64,000 bases of DNA from Clusia tigrina (Eukaryota > Arthropoda > Insecta > Diptera > Clusiidae), in the NCBI GenBank assembly GCA_920105625.2, contig OV050032.1, positions 196,369,291 through 196,433,290 on the forward strand, in the 5' to 3' direction. This document shows, one piece after another, positions 1 to 12,600 of the stretch. The position numbers and the translations under genes were made by a program. Position 1 is the stretch's first letter. The number at the start of each line of letters is the position of its first letter. The notes under the pieces are model-generated. The model was not told the origin of the DNA. It searched no databases and saw nothing but the letters and a program-made list of their open reading frames with translations.

Positions 1-39
1 TTCAACCAAAATACGCACGCATAGAATCGCACTGAAACC

Positions 40-56
40 CACACACACACACACAC
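40..56. repeat. CA microsatellite
   Basis: Short uninterrupted CA dinucleotide run. Similar short CA runs occur at about 6489 and 13565. No gene is recognised between 1 and 385. Confidence 0.8.
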
Positions 57-385
57 TCACTGGGTCGTGCGTACAAAAATGCGTATTAACGTTAAATTAC
101 GCCAACAATATCGACCGTTAAGCGATTATTACAAACAAATGCGTCGTACACATAAATTGCATTTGCGGTGTATAATAATTGCTGAAAACATGAAATTCTT
201 CATATTTGCTGAAATTTCATTATACTCGCGCACCCTACACTCTGCGCAATTGCAACTGTATAAACGCTCCCACAAGTCAGGAGGCAAGAACACCAGAGGT
301 TGCCCGCGACTACTCGTGTATCCCTCTCCTCCTAATCAGCGAAGTGTGGGAGCATAATCAAATACGTTCGAAGGCAGCTGAAAGC

Positions 386-1064
386 TCAATACATTATATG
401 GAGGAACGAACTTCTAAGAGGTTCTGCAGGTGGTTGAGAAAAAACTCGGCCAGATTTAGCACACAATTGTCTTGATGATTGAATATGTGACTCAATTGGC
501 TCTAGTTTAGTTGGTCCCATTGCAAATCGTTGAAGTAGTTTACCAATGATTAGATGTCGTTGGGGACAACTGGATGATTTCTTAGGATGTATTGTAAGTA
601 CACATTTCGATGGTTGTATGATTGGTGGCTGCACGCTATTCACCGGCAGTTCAACTGGAGGATCTTTCCATACCACGGATGACCCTGACACAGATTCATG
701 ACTCTCTGCCGGTTCCTCCCGAGTTATTTCCAATATCCTATTTTTTTTCATTCCCTTGCACTTTTTGTGCCATATTTAACTCTTGAACTCTTGTCATATT
801 TAGCTTTTGAACTCTTGGTGTCATATTTAACTCTTGAACTCTTGGTGTCATATTTAACTCTTGAACTCTTGTCATATTTAGCTTTTGAACTCTTGGTGTC
901 ATATTTAACTCTTGAACCCTTGGTATTATATTCGGCTTCTGCAATCTTTTCTTATATAAGTGGCCAGTACTTGCTGAAAATCTTAGTGAAAGTTTCTTCG
1001 GATCATTCTTATCACGAATCACAGGTTTCATTTCCAGCATTTGAGTAATGGTTGCTTTTGGCAT
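386..1064 (-). pseudogene. Possible broken coding relic with 9/8-residue repeats
   Basis: Two minus-strand open frames (738-1064 and 386-751) overlap around a homopolymer T run near 741-748 and could be one frame broken by a single-base indel. The upstream frame contains repeats of the type VQELNMTPR and the shorter VQKLNMTR, which come directly from a 27/24-bp tandem repeat. The downstream part is Ser/Pro-rich with no domain I recognise. I cannot assign a function. It may be a decayed transposon protein, a lineage-specific gene, or chance: no intron signals or regulatory context support expression. Confidence 0.22.
771..934. repeat. 27/24-bp alternating tandem repeat
   Basis: About six copies of a CATATTTAACTCTTGAACTC-type unit. 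Units of 27 bp (with GGTGT) and 24 bp (without it, with AGCTTTT in place of AACTCTT) alternate, so the array has its own higher-order pattern. Both lengths are multiples of three, which keeps a minus-strand frame open. Confidence 0.85.
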
Positions 1065-1655
1065 GGAAGGGCTGCTCTTGAAAGCAACATGAACCCACGA
1101 TGTCCACAGGATATATGGAGGAAAAAAATATTTCTAGCGCAAGGTCAAAAATAAAGCCCAATATCAGTATACATTAATTTCTCCTCTAGGTTCCCTTAAC
1201 ACAGAAACTGGCACAGAATCGCATTTATGGTTTGGTATCTCAATTTTGTTGTTTTTGAGCTTCCTAACTGGATTCCTTTGAGGCTGACTAATAAAAAATG
1301 GAATATAATCCTCATTAATAAACAATCTGCGAATACAATTTTCAATGCAGAGGATTGGCAGCTTTCTTCCACTTTGAGCTCCCATGAAAACTTACTGTCT
1401 ACTATTTACCCGTAAGTATTTGGTGTGGCTTTTTAGAGTGAGTACCCTGGTGTTCAGTTTTGGTAATCTCCACGGCGGGATCTTGTACCTTCTGCTGAAA
1501 AGCAGCAAGTCCCTTTTTTTCGCGTTGACGCTTAGGCCTGCTTGTGTCACACAACCGTATATGATTAAGGTATCGGTCATATGATCACTGAGTGTCGAAA
1601 AGCATCTCCCCGTTATAACTTGTGTAACTTTGTTCTGAAAATTTCTTAGTTGCAA

Positions 1656-1925
1656 TCAAATCTTGTTTCGCCGAACCAGCAAATGTTTATAGGATGTTAA
1701 ATCTGGTGAATATGGTGGATGTGGCATGATTCTTTCCTGCTCTATTGAACTTTGCAATGCAGAGAACACAAGTTTGTCTATAATTTCTTTTGAATTCATA
1801 AAATCGGGAAACGGTCCGGTCATCGTTTCTTCTGTGCTGGTTCGCCACAAACAGTCCACAGTTTAGACTGCTCCTTGATTGATTGTGTACTGTGATGAAT
1901 CCATGATTCATTCAGTTACGAATCG
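1656..1925 (-). pseudogene. mariner-family transposase relic
   Basis: The minus strand, read across two frames, gives a segment resembling the mariner WIHH...QSK.WT...GEP block, followed after an internal loss by HPPYSPDL, the hallmark that precedes the third catalytic aspartate of mariner DD34D transposases. The block carrying the second catalytic aspartate between them is missing, and several frame changes are present. It is an internally deleted, dead fragment. No terminal inverted repeats were found nearby. The family assignment rests on the HPPYSPDL motif and the order of the blocks. Confidence 0.62.
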
Positions 1926-3715
1926 GAACAAAGCATCTTTCGGATTGCTTTTTAACAAACAAGGAATATTGACCTTTAGTGTTGTATGATCAAATATGGA
2001 AAATAGCGGTTCCCATTCATAAACTTTTTAGTTGATAGTCTGAACAATCTCCGAACCATTCAATGTGTTGATCCTTTTTACTGTTACTGTGGATTTATTC
2101 TATTATTTCTGTTTTGAGGATCTCATTTGGGGGAACTGAAAAATTCCTCAAGCTTCCACGAATGATGCTAATGTTCCATTTATTGTTTGTTCTAATTAAA
2201 GCAAAACTGCAGAATCCTCGAAGGTTCTGCTTCACTTTTGTAGGGCAATAAAAATACTGCAGTGCCACAGATAAAATTGTTGCCATTATTTATTTTTGTT
2301 AATGTATTTTACGCAAAAAGTTCGCATCATGTATTTTTTTTCATTTTTGTTGTTTTTATGGCAATATGCGTCAATAATCATCCGTTTAACGGCAGACAAT
2401 GACGCAGGCATCTTGGCCCAGCGGCAACATAATTAACAACAGCAGACAAAAGCATGTCGAGCGCAGTCGAGGCGAAGCGAAGGGCTTTGGTAATACTGAT
2501 CAATCAAAGCTGTAAGAGAGAATAACAAGCCAACAATTCCATATTCTTTTTTACTTTTTCCATTATTTAAATAAATTTCTTTTTTGCGTTCTTTAATTAA
2601 ATTTTAAGCTGGTATTAATTTTTATTTTGATGCCTTAAGAGGCACTGCAGCGAGAAGCAAGGAAAGTTGGGGCTGTGTCGGATATTATCGAATTGCTGAT
2701 ATCCAATTTGAACACATCTTCACACACACACACACAGGGGCGAGTACACATGCCGCAAGCGAACTTAATTCACATTCATTTTAATTGCAAATATTAATTA
2801 ACTGCAAAGGTATACGAACACTAGTGGTGGTGGGGTCTGGTTATGACTGAAGCCCCAACGCCAATTCACAGATAGCATATGCCATCTTTCTCTTTCTACA
2901 CAGTAGACGCGGACACGGAGAGTTATCACAATATACGAGTAGTTCAAGCCCAAAGCTAGCTCCCTTAATACAATTTCCGCCTCTGATCCTTAATTTTGGA
3001 AAAATGTCGTTGTTGAGCTCCCGAATGGTCCATTCCCACCCATGCTCCACACACACAACATCTCCACTCATTTTCAGTGAATCCTACCAAATTGGCGCAC
3101 AAACAACAGAAACAGTGAATGATGGAATACTTCTTCATTGTATTTCTAACACCACTGCTGTGGGAAGAAACAGTTTTTGGCATCGAAGTGGGAGTTGAGA
3201 GGATTTCCCAAATGTTCGACGAATATGTCGATTGACATTATACTCGTATACCAGGGTTATGGTTATTGGTGAAATTCTTTTGGAAATTACTAATGAAATC
3301 ACAATTTAAACTAATCGCTATACTAATCTTAAAAGGACTCAAATTGAGAAAAATTCACCAGAATTCAAGAAGTCATATTCAAAACATCGCATTGAATGTA
3401 TCTGAAACTACTTTACTTTTCTGAGGTACTTGTTTACATAAGCTACTAGAGTAAAACAATTGAGTAATCGTACCAAAATCCTTCCAAATATCCTGTGTTG
3501 CTGTACCGAACTAAAAGGGTAAAATAGAGACACCTGTGATAACCCACTCAGCGATTCAAAGAAATAAGACTATAATGGGAACAAATCAAACATGGAAAGA
3601 TCGGCTCAATTTCGGCTATAGAGCTACTAGAGGAATTAAAGATCTCGTATATTATAGAACAACCACCATTTCAGTTCATGGTACTACGCTGCATATAAAT
3701 TCAAGTCAGTGATAC
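1926..3715. other. Unassigned intergenic sequence
   Basis: AT-rich sequence with a short CA run near 2721. The open frames in both directions are short (under 80 codons), overlapping and without recognisable motifs. I see no gene here. Confidence 0.4.
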
Positions 3716-3720
3716 AGACA

Positions 3721-3825
3721 GACCTATATCTATTACCAATACTTGCACAGGTCTTTGAGAAACTTCTATACAATAAATTTCAATCAATTATTGAAGAATA
3801 GAAGCTCATACCAAACCACTATATA
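3721..3825 (+). pseudogene. Jockey-type LINE reverse transcriptase fragment (left piece)
   Basis: The plus strand reads LLPILAQVFEKLLYNKFQ, then SIIEE, an in-frame stop, and KLIPNH. This is the conserved Jockey-clade reverse transcriptase block normally seen as RPISLL...FEKLL...IP.HQFGFR. The stop and the abrupt end show that it is dead. The same block recurs at 5003-5060, so two pieces of the same kind of element flank the minus-strand LINE 3' end between them. Confidence 0.6.
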
Positions 3826-3874
3826 ACAAGCTTGACTGATCCTACAAAATTCGTAATGTGGTACCCCAGTCTAC

Positions 3875-5002
3875 TTAGGTTAGGTTAGGTTGAATGGCTG
3901 TCACTCATTGTGGCCACTGGAGTTTTCCCCCCACCTTTTTAAGAATCAGGCCTTGATAAATTCCAGTGTTATATCGGACGGTTCTGTAGGTTTGGTTGAA
4001 TGGCTGTCCGTAGACTCATTTAGGCCTGTTCAAAACTCATTGCGGCTAAGTATTCTACCCGCCAGAAACTGCAATTTGCCCCACTGTGACCAAAGCAACT
4101 ACCTGTTCTCTGCTTCCATTATTTCGATTTTGTTAGTTTTTTGTTTGCAACTGGGATTACCTCGGTTCCTCTTCGATTTGGCTTTGAACCGAACGGACGT
4201 GTCGCACCATTCTATTATCAGTGAATATTTGCTTTACTATCAAGTAGAATTATTTTAGATTAAGATTAAATAAAGTAATGTTGGAGTGAATATAAAGTAC
4301 AATTTCCTTTGGAGCTGCCCAGCTGGAGCTGAGCTCATCCGTGGTGTGGACAGTATCACATACTAGCAAAAACAATATTCTGAAAATTGAATTAGTTCAG
4401 AAAGGTTCCCATAAATATCTTCGATGATATTCGAATATGTTCAAACCGATTGTGTCGGAAGATGAATTACATCTGAACCGAACTGGGGGAAAACTGGCAA
4501 ATCTCCATTACCAAGCAGCTGACGGAATGCGACATATTCAATTTCATGACGAAGATCTGTCATATTTCTCTTCAAAGCTATCCGCCGACCTTTTTCAAAA
4601 TCAGGCCATGATAAAATGCAATGTTCTAACGGAAGGTTCTGTAGGTTAGCTTAGATGGCTGTCTTAAGACTTAGGTCTGTTCAAGTCCCATTGCAGCCAC
4701 TAGAGCTTTTTCCCCACACCTCTGGATCCTTCTTAAAACTATCCTGTGGATTTGATAAAAGTAGCCTCTTTCGTTAGCTTCATTCGGGAAACCTCCTCAA
4801 TACTGTCAAGAAATTCGTATCCTAGAGCGGAGAACCATTTTCTGTATTGAACCAGGCACTCGCATTGGAGGTGTTCAAAGGTTTTCTCCTCCTCGCAATC
4901 TTGACAGCTCCTACAAAAATCATAATGGGGTACACTCCCAGTCTACTTGCATGCCTACCAATCAAACAATGACCAGCTCTGTTAATGGTACCCCCATTTG
5001 AG
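3875..5002 (-). mobile_element. I/LOA-type LINE 3' end, degenerate
   Basis: On the minus strand, the frame at 4822-5013 contains NRAGHCLIGRHASRLGVYP, and a neighbouring frame continues with Cys-rich text like FCRSCQD...EHLQCEC. This is the C-terminal zinc-ribbon-like end typical of fly LINEs that carry RNase H. The element ends at about 3875-3895 with a tail-like AACCT repeat (GGTTAGGTTAGGTT on the plus strand). Related phrases such as TTGAATGGCTGTC and TAGGCCTGTTCAA recur at about 3890, 3995 and 4655, so more than one copy or an internal duplication is involved. Frame breaks make it non-functional. Confidence 0.55.
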
Positions 5003-5395
5003 AAACTTTTCAAAAAATTTCAATCAATTATTGAAAAGAAACTCATACCAAACCACAGGATCGTCGCAGTTATTGAAAACCCTGCGGAATTTTGGACGTA
5101 GCGCAGACCTTCGATAAAGCTTGGCGTGAAGGTCTGCTCCATAAACAGTAATTGAAACTTCCTACCGAATATTGTCAAATTATTAACTCATACCTTCAAA
5201 AAAGATACTTATGAATTAAGCAAGATGAAGCCTCTATTTTGAGCTACGCAGGTCCTCCCCAACCAAAATTCTAGAGACCCTCCTATTCACAAGCGATTTA
5301 CCGGCCGAACAGAAACCCAGTTACTAGAATATTCGCTGGAGATATAGTAAAGAGGTCAATATTAACAGGCGTAAAGCTCCGGTGGTGTGAAGACA
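5003..5395 (+). pseudogene. Jockey-type LINE reverse transcriptase fragment (right piece)
   Basis: One plus-strand frame, interrupted by stops, reads DVAQTFDKAWREGLLHK, then LPTEYCQIINSYLQKRY, then AGPPQ and IFAGDIV. These match in order the Jockey-clade blocks D.A.AFD..WH.GLL, LP..Y...I.SYL..R.F, AG.PQG and FADDI. The catalytic FADD is degenerate (FAGD), and at least three stops are present. The first 60 bases repeat the left piece at 3768-3825. Confidence 0.62.
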
Positions 5396-5510
5396 CAAGG
5401 AAAAGAACTAGCAATAAAATAGTAGATAAGTCAATATTAACAGGCGTAAAGCTCCGATGTTGTGAACACATACATGGAAGAAAGGAAAAGAACTAGCAAT
5501 TAAATAGCAT
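5355..5510. repeat. 75-bp tandem duplication
   Basis: Two copies of a unit starting GTCAATATTAACAGGCGTAA, at 5355 and 5430. The second copy has a small insertion before the shared GGAAAAGAACTAGCAAT block. It lies at the decayed end of the reverse transcriptase fragment. Confidence 0.75.
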
Positions 5511-5515
5511 AACAT

Positions 5516-8454
5516 ATCCACTCTCAACTCGCAGCAATCTAAATCGTCAAACCTGTATAGAGCTATAAGAATTCAACTTTGGGGATGCATCAAACAAAGC
5601 AATATTGAAATAATACCAAACACATAGTTAATGCACCTTCGGTATGTACGAATGACAGACCTCCAGAGCTCTTGGGGTCCAGATGGTAGACAGCGAAGTA
5701 ACCAAAATCGCAACCTCACTTTATGAACGACTTCGACACCACAAACGAAGAAGTATAGAAACTATCCGAACCAGATACAGGTTGCGAAGGCGTTTGCGGA
5801 TACGAAGGCGTGTACCATACACAACAGAACGACGTCTTAAGAGGACGAAGCCCAGAGAACTAACCGATTAGTAGGCACACCAATGCGATGTGTCATTCAC
5901 TAAATTTTTGAACTAAACTAATTTCAATATAATTAGTTGCAATTTTACAAACGATATGTTTGATTAAAAAATAATAATCATGTAGTACATCCTTGTGGCT
6001 CGCATCGACTGAAATATCTGCTCCCTCAAAGTTAACAAAACTGTGCGCAAGTATGCAGACCAGTTGCACTGATAAGAGAACTTTTGTTAACTTCTGCAGC
6101 CACACTTGTATTTTATGCGAGAGCGAGTAAGTTTTAAATCAAATCAAAGATACTTCCCAAACGAACTGATACTAGCAACATTCGCATTTATCTGGCAGAA
6201 TGCATACTTTGAGCTGAACAAGACATAACGGTATAGTAAGTTTTAGAGTCGAGATTTCGGCAACATCAGTAGTCAGGGACGGCAGAAAAGTTGCGTGGAA
6301 AATCCCATGTTACAGTATACAGAAGCATGGAAGCAGCATGTGGAAGGATCTCTCCATGCCCTTTTTACCATTTAGAAAAAAAAGTACGAAGAAATTTGCA
6401 AGAGATAAAAAACACAACAGAACAAACTATGCCAAAAGTTTTAAAATATCGATACAAAGAAAAAAGAAAGCCCTGTTCATACACGCACGCACACACACAC
6501 GCCCACACAAACATTAAAGAAAGTTATTTGTAGGAAAATGGTCGGTTTAAATGAGCAACAAAAACACCTTCAAAACTTTTGAGCTGAACAAATACAGCGA
6601 GAGAGGATGGTGCTAGCAGCATTGCCACCAAATAACTATTGACAGCGACAAGGTGGCTTTTTGTTACTTTTTGTAGCTCAGCGACAGGCGCACAGGACAC
6701 ACTTCTGTGTATGTCAAAATATTCTCGTACCTAACGCAGAAGAATTGGAAGAACTTTTCGTACGCATGCTAAAGCTGCGTATTCGCCATACACCCTACTT
6801 TCTCGGAATTGTGACTCATAAACAACAGTTTAAACATCACCACACACATGAACGTTCTATAATATCCTGAGACCCTATGTTTCACGAATAAAGAGCGTCC
6901 AGCAATCGTATTCTCTCAAATAGCGATGTCATGCTAGGACCACTTTCTGTTCATTTGAGATATTTCTACTATAGTCACAACAAACCAAATCAAAGCATCT
7001 CTGATTGAAATCGGGAAAAAGACTGAAGTAAGCTTACGAGATACTATTTCCATTACGCCCATAGGCGTGGGACAAGCATGTAGATTTCCTTCTTTATATA
7101 CTCGTGCAGCCTCATACTCTTTTAAGGCACCTTTCAGGTGTTTCCATCATATTGCAACCCGCAATATCTTAAGTGCTATTTTGTCCCAGTTGTGTGTTCT
7201 ATTACTCTAGAAGGCACCATTGTGTTTCCTTTGAGATCACCAAGTGCTGAATGAATTGAAGATGTTTCGACACCAAAAGTGATCTTTCGTATTTCCCCCA
7301 TGTGAACTGTTTTGGTTGAATTCGCACCATAACCAAGCCCATTTCCTCCAAATGCCTTTCTCAAGAATAAAGAAGTTCATAGATTGTAATACAAAATAAT
7401 ATTCGTAATGTTTTGACTTCAACTGTGGGAACTCTCTCATATTACTTAACATACAGCCCCCCCCCCCGTTATCCTAATTTTACACTTAATTCCTGTATTC
7501 CAAATTGTACTGTTGCAAGACTAACTATACAAGATTTCACAGCAAACGTATCCTCGAGTAGCGCATCTGCATGTTCACTAGACCGCACTTGCAATTTTTC
7601 TTGTCTTTAGTGTCGTCGCACGCTTACACAAGTTTTCCCCCTCCTCCGGTCTTAATGCGAAGCCTCACAAGAACTTTTCTAATATTTCTTTATGGGAGCG
7701 CGCACGCCTTGATTTTCGGGTTTGTGTAATGCGCCTTTCTTTAAGGGCACTACTGCATATAAATATAAAAAAGAAAACTTGTTCGAAAGTCAATAAAAAT
7801 GTTGCACGGATTTATTCCTTTTTTCTCTCTTGTGTGTGGTGTTGCAAATTTCCAAAGTGCCAAAACTTCGTGGGTTCATTTAAATAATGGTGTGGTGATG
7901 CGAACTGAATCGTTGACAATGACTGGGTTAGCGGTGTCCGGCGGCCGTGTCTGGGGCCACTCGTGTAATCGCACGTCAACGTCCTCCAAAACTTTCAAAT
8001 ATTATAATTCAGATTTGCCAAATTTTTATAAAAAGGGATGCTACTAATGTTCTCCCCAAAGCGATGCACGAATTAAACCATTCTTTATCAGGACACTTCG
8101 GGCTACAATGACCTTGCTATGATATGGGGTGAGATACCAAGGCCGTATATAGATTTGTTTATAAAGTATCGGCACTTGTTTTGCCGTCCCACAAGCAGCT
8201 AAATTTGGGGAAATCAAAGTAGAGCAGTGTTCTTCTTGAAAAACTAGGTCCAAAAATGCTTTAAGCAATCAATACAACCCAGACCCAGTGAGGTAGTGTC
8301 CAGATATGAGTCTGGATACCGCTTCGTTATTCACAGTAGACGAGAACTAATCGAATAATATTAGATGGCGAAGATTACCCACTATGAAAATCTGTTAAGT
8401 ATACACTGACATATTTCCCCCCCTCTAGAGCAAAAGTCCATTGAACTTCTATAA
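5516..8454. other. Unassigned intergenic sequence
   Basis: No convincing coding sequence. The open frames are short and without motifs, including an arginine-rich 62-codon frame at 5683-5871. A C homopolymer lies near 7457. The frame at 7799-8047 is the most protein-like by length, but I recognise nothing in it. Confidence 0.35.
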
Positions 8455-8700
8455 TGCAAGTGTCCAGCGCTGTCCAGAAGGAGGTGCACTTTCCTGGGTG
8501 ACTACTTTCCGGACTCTTTGGGGATATAGTTCAAATGAGAAAGTAAGCTCCAACTGCTTCATAAAAAGCTCCAAATGACTGGACCTTTGAAAAGGATGGG
8601 ACCTGATGTCTCATGCGGTATCACAAAAGGTCAATGATGGCCTAAGTGTGCCCTTCGGGCGGCCGCCTTACCTGCCTACCTACCATGATCATCCAAATGA
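8455..8700 (+). mobile_element. LINE 3' end with (CCTA)n-type tail, copy A1
   Basis: About 235 bases align by eye with 62,815-63,043, sharing GGATGGGACCTGATGTCTCA, GGTCAATG, GGCCTAAGTG, CGCCCTTCGGGCGGCCGCCT and a terminal ACCTGCCTACCTACC tail. A conserved 3' portion ending in a short tandem tail is what 5'-truncated fly LINE copies look like. No coding capacity remains here. Confidence 0.6.
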
Positions 8701-8800
8701 AGCCAACTTTCGACGTGTTGTGTCCATATGGTATCACAAAGGGTTAATCATGGTCTAAGTGAACCTTTCTGGAGAACGCTAAACCTACCTACCTACTACC
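8701..8800 (+). mobile_element. LINE 3' tail, shorter related copy A2
   Basis: It directly follows copy A1 and repeats its end in diverged form: GGTATCACAAAGGGTTAATC, TGGTCTAAGTG, then an ACCTACCTACCTAC tail. It may be a second insertion into the same spot or a tail duplication. Confidence 0.45.
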
Positions 8801-9120
8801 TCAGACTAGATTGGAAAATAGCGAGCACGGAGTGGAATGAACAATATAACAAATAATATAACAAGACAGAAATATAAAACTGGAAATGTATAATCAAATT
8901 TTGATAATAGTTAACCACAGATGATCTACGACAAGGTCCCGAAAATTCAGCTTTCCAATGGAAGGACCAATTATATATAATGGCGGATACCTTAATATTC
9001 CTACTATTGTAAGTGGCTAAAGAAAACGTACTTTTGGATTGATTGTGCGTGTTGCTTCAGGTGACTTGAATGTACATTGAGTATGTCCGTATGCTTGCAT
9101 TAAGTGATGGTTACGTAACT

Positions 9121-9690
9121 GAAGCCAATATCACCTCATTGTGGTACCACAAAAAAGAGGGGATTGCATTCTTCCACTAGGAATTATGTTGCCCATAGTG
9201 CTCAGGAGGAATCTCCACTAAACTGAGCATCGTCCAGAACATTGAAAAACAGACTGCCTAAATACGAATCTCCATTAAACTGAGATCGTCGAGAATATTG
9301 AAAAACAGACTGCCTAAATATCTTCATAGGCTTCTGGAGATCGGTATTGAATTACCATATCAAAAGGATAGTGGCAATCCCGTCTTCTTGCAACACACTG
9401 ACGCCAAGATCACCCCAATGTGGTACCACAAAAAAGAGGGGATTGAAGCCGAATTCTTCCACTAGAATTTATGTTGCCCATAGTGCTCTGGAGGAATCTC
9501 CACTAAACTGAGCATCGTCCAGAACATTGAAAAACAGACTGCCTAAATATAGGAATCTCCAGAACATTGAAAATATCTTCATATATTTCTGGAGATAACG
9601 TGGCTGCGGCATGGGTAGTGAATTACCATATCAATTGTCCGAAAAAGACAGTAGCAATCCCCTCCTCCTGCAACACACTTGCGTTATCTT
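9121..9690. repeat. Direct duplication of a ~280-bp block
   Basis: Two copies, from about 9121 and about 9407, share TGTGGTACCACAAAAAAGAG, GTTGCCCATAGTGCTC, GAGCATCGTCCAGAACATTG, ACAGACTGCCTAAATA and AATTACCATATCAA. Inside the first copy, the GAACATTGAAAAACAGACTG segment is itself duplicated. No protein is recognised. Confidence 0.75.
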
Positions 9691-12600
9691 GAAGGCGGAT
9701 CGTTGCGTGTAAATTAATGTTAGCTGAAAAGCACCACGGATTAGTTTGATGGCGCCTGTGATCAGCAATGTAGCCATAAGGCAAAAGACTTCAGATAAGA
9801 ACCAGAAGGAGAAATCTACAAGTACCCTAAACAAGAAACAGTTCTCAACCTGGATGAGAATACTCTTTATTCAAGCTTCTGGCCACCATTCTCCACTAGT
9901 ACAAAGCGACCATTCACAGGTTTGGCCACCAATGAGCAGTATATCAGGAGTATCAACGAAAAGTATCTATGAACTAAACCAGCTCATTCATTGCTGGCAA
10001 AAGAATTTCATTCTTGAACTCCATTTTAAATAATTAAGAAAAAAATTCTGATTACATGCTTCCTTTAGTACCCTGCGGCGACTGTTGCGGCTGCTGTTGT
10101 CCCCTCACTTCTAATGCCATTGCAGTTTGTATCTGCTGCCCACGTTCCCAGCGCCTCCTCCTTACTAACCATCGCATGCTCGTACATCGATAGAAATATA
10201 GTCAAACCAGAAGGACGAGTAGAAACGCTGCGAATCGACCCCCCCCCCCCCTCCGCCGCAAAAAAAAAACAATTTCCCTTTCATTGCCGCGCACACACAC
10301 ACGAGAAATTAGCACCAGAGTTGCCGTTTGTAAATTTACGCTTCAATAACGTTTTGCCAATTTGCACTTTGCACACTTTTTACATTTTCGCAAATACGCA
10401 GACATGTCGGAATTTTGCACATTTTAGCATTGCTGTTAACGCTTTGAAGTGGCTTATTTTGATTAGTCTGCTAAATTGGCTTAAATGTGTGGTTGCGCAA
10501 AAAGATGTTGGGTGTAGACTCTCATTCGATGTAGTGTTGTCAAAGAGATTTAAAGAGGGTGCGCGAGCGGTCGACAAAAGTGTGAAAAGTCCATTTAATT
10601 GGTGGTTCCTTCCTTTTTTCCTTTATTTTCTCTGTCTGTCGTATCGAGGCTGCTCCACAAATATACTCATGCACTAATGAAGTGGCACACAGTACTACAA
10701 GGCAAGCTTCAGTGTTACGCATTTATAACCAATGATGATGTATCGGCGTGAAAAGTGAAGTGTGAGATATGGTGACAGGTCCCTCCCAGCACAGCCTCGC
10801 CTATAAACATCCAAAACCACAATTGGCTGGTTTTTTGATAGCTTGATAGATACCGGTGAATAGGTCAAAGAAAATCACAAAGGAAATGTTCTGGAAAAAT
10901 GCGATCAACTCATACATACCCTCAATTGTAAGGATGCTAGACTAAGAAAAAAGTAGCTACAAAATTACCACTTTAAAGTTTAAAAATACACAGAAAACGT
11001 ATCCTTCTCCACGCCCGCTCACTTCAACAATCACTTCATTTGTCAGATTAGCTGCAGGTATGGCCCCATAATGAACTTTATGTGCACCAGAGACAAACCA
11101 CAGATCATTGTTGTATGGCCTCAGGTCACATATTGTGCTGACTCCCTAAACGCTGAAGGACACTTGGCAAGCAATTTGAAAATAAAAATCAAAAACATGC
11201 GAGACACCAGACCAATCATTTCCATCACGGATTTTATGACGTTTCTTTGATAAATTTCACTTTTACGAGCAATTTCTGCCTTTTTTCGGTTTCTTCTTTA
11301 CCCGTGTTTTTTTTCTCTTCTTTTTTTTGGCTTTTTCTTTAAAGTTGTTCAGAGCGCTATCGTAAAAATAATACGAAAGCAGGGTTTAAATATAAAAAAG
11401 AAGTTATTTGTAGCTGGGATTTTGCTACCCTTTGGCAAGGAGGTAATAAATTTCAACATTAAAAAGCAGCAAACTTTGACGTTTATGTATTTATTGGCTT
11501 TCTAGCCCCCCCCCTCTCCCTCGCTAGCTTGCAAACCCCTCGCCTGTTTGCATCGTTGTTCAGCATATATCATGCGAAAACTTTAAAGTCTCCCTTCTTA
11601 AGTGCGTAGCCAGGAATTTGACAAACTTAAAAGGGCATTAAAACCACGTGGAGGGAAAGGATAAGAAAGACACAAAAAAAAACAAAAGGTATTCGAGGGA
11701 AAGAAAACTATTTGTATGGGGGGTAGTAACTCCATAGTGGCATAGTAATTCCCTTTAGCTGTTAACCCGTAAGTTATTTATAATTTAAAGGAGCTCGCCA
11801 CCGACGTTACGGCATAAAAATAATAATGCCTTTTATGATTTCCTTCCAGAGCAGCCAGTTGAAACACCAACACTCCGGCGACTGTATTAAACCCATTCAA
11901 TCAGATTAAGACAAAGAGCGTATACTGGGCAGGCAGCGTGCCCCGAAACGCATATTTGAACTTTATTTATGTGTCAATTATGAGTGAGGCAAATATGTAA
12001 TGGGGCTTTTATAACGATTGTCGTAAATGAAAGTTGCAAATCAACAAGGATTTAGTACATGTACTAAATTTTAATCAACCTTACTAATTCTTTACAATTT
12101 TTATAGCAATCCCGCAGTTGAAAATATGAAAACGATACGCCTGCGTACGAGTACTTCTAAGAGGCACACAGGGAAGCAGGGAAATGTGGAACTAGAAGAT
12201 AAGAAATTCGAGAGAAATAATCGTAAAATCTTAAAAAATTTCATAATTACTGTGACTACAATTCTCGAAGACATAACCAGTGCACCCTAAAACTATGCTA
12301 CGATTTCATATGAAGTTTGATTTAGAGAGGAAATGGTTAGACCAACCTCACATACTCGTATACTTCCTCCTCCGAGCATTGCCATTCACCTATGCTAACT
12401 TTTATGCTGCATTAGATGTGTTCGATTAGCAGACGGCTAAATCATCCTTTACTAATTTAATCTAATTATGCAATATACAAAAATAACCCTCGAATCCCAC
12501 TATAGTATAACTATTTCATAGCTGAATGGCAATGTTTGGAAGTATGGAACTTGTAGCAACGAAAATAATGAAATGACTTCAGGAATCATTTTGCAATTGA

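Noticed and set aside
3870..3890. GGTTAGGTTAGGTT looks like the insect telomere repeat TTAGG, also at 40,372
   Set aside because: Only two to three units at each site, both at LINE 3' ends; Diptera are known to lack TTAGG telomeres. A LINE tail explains it better.
10114..10677. 187-codon plus-strand frame
   Set aside because: Crosses C and A homopolymers and has no domain or conserved composition; probably chance.
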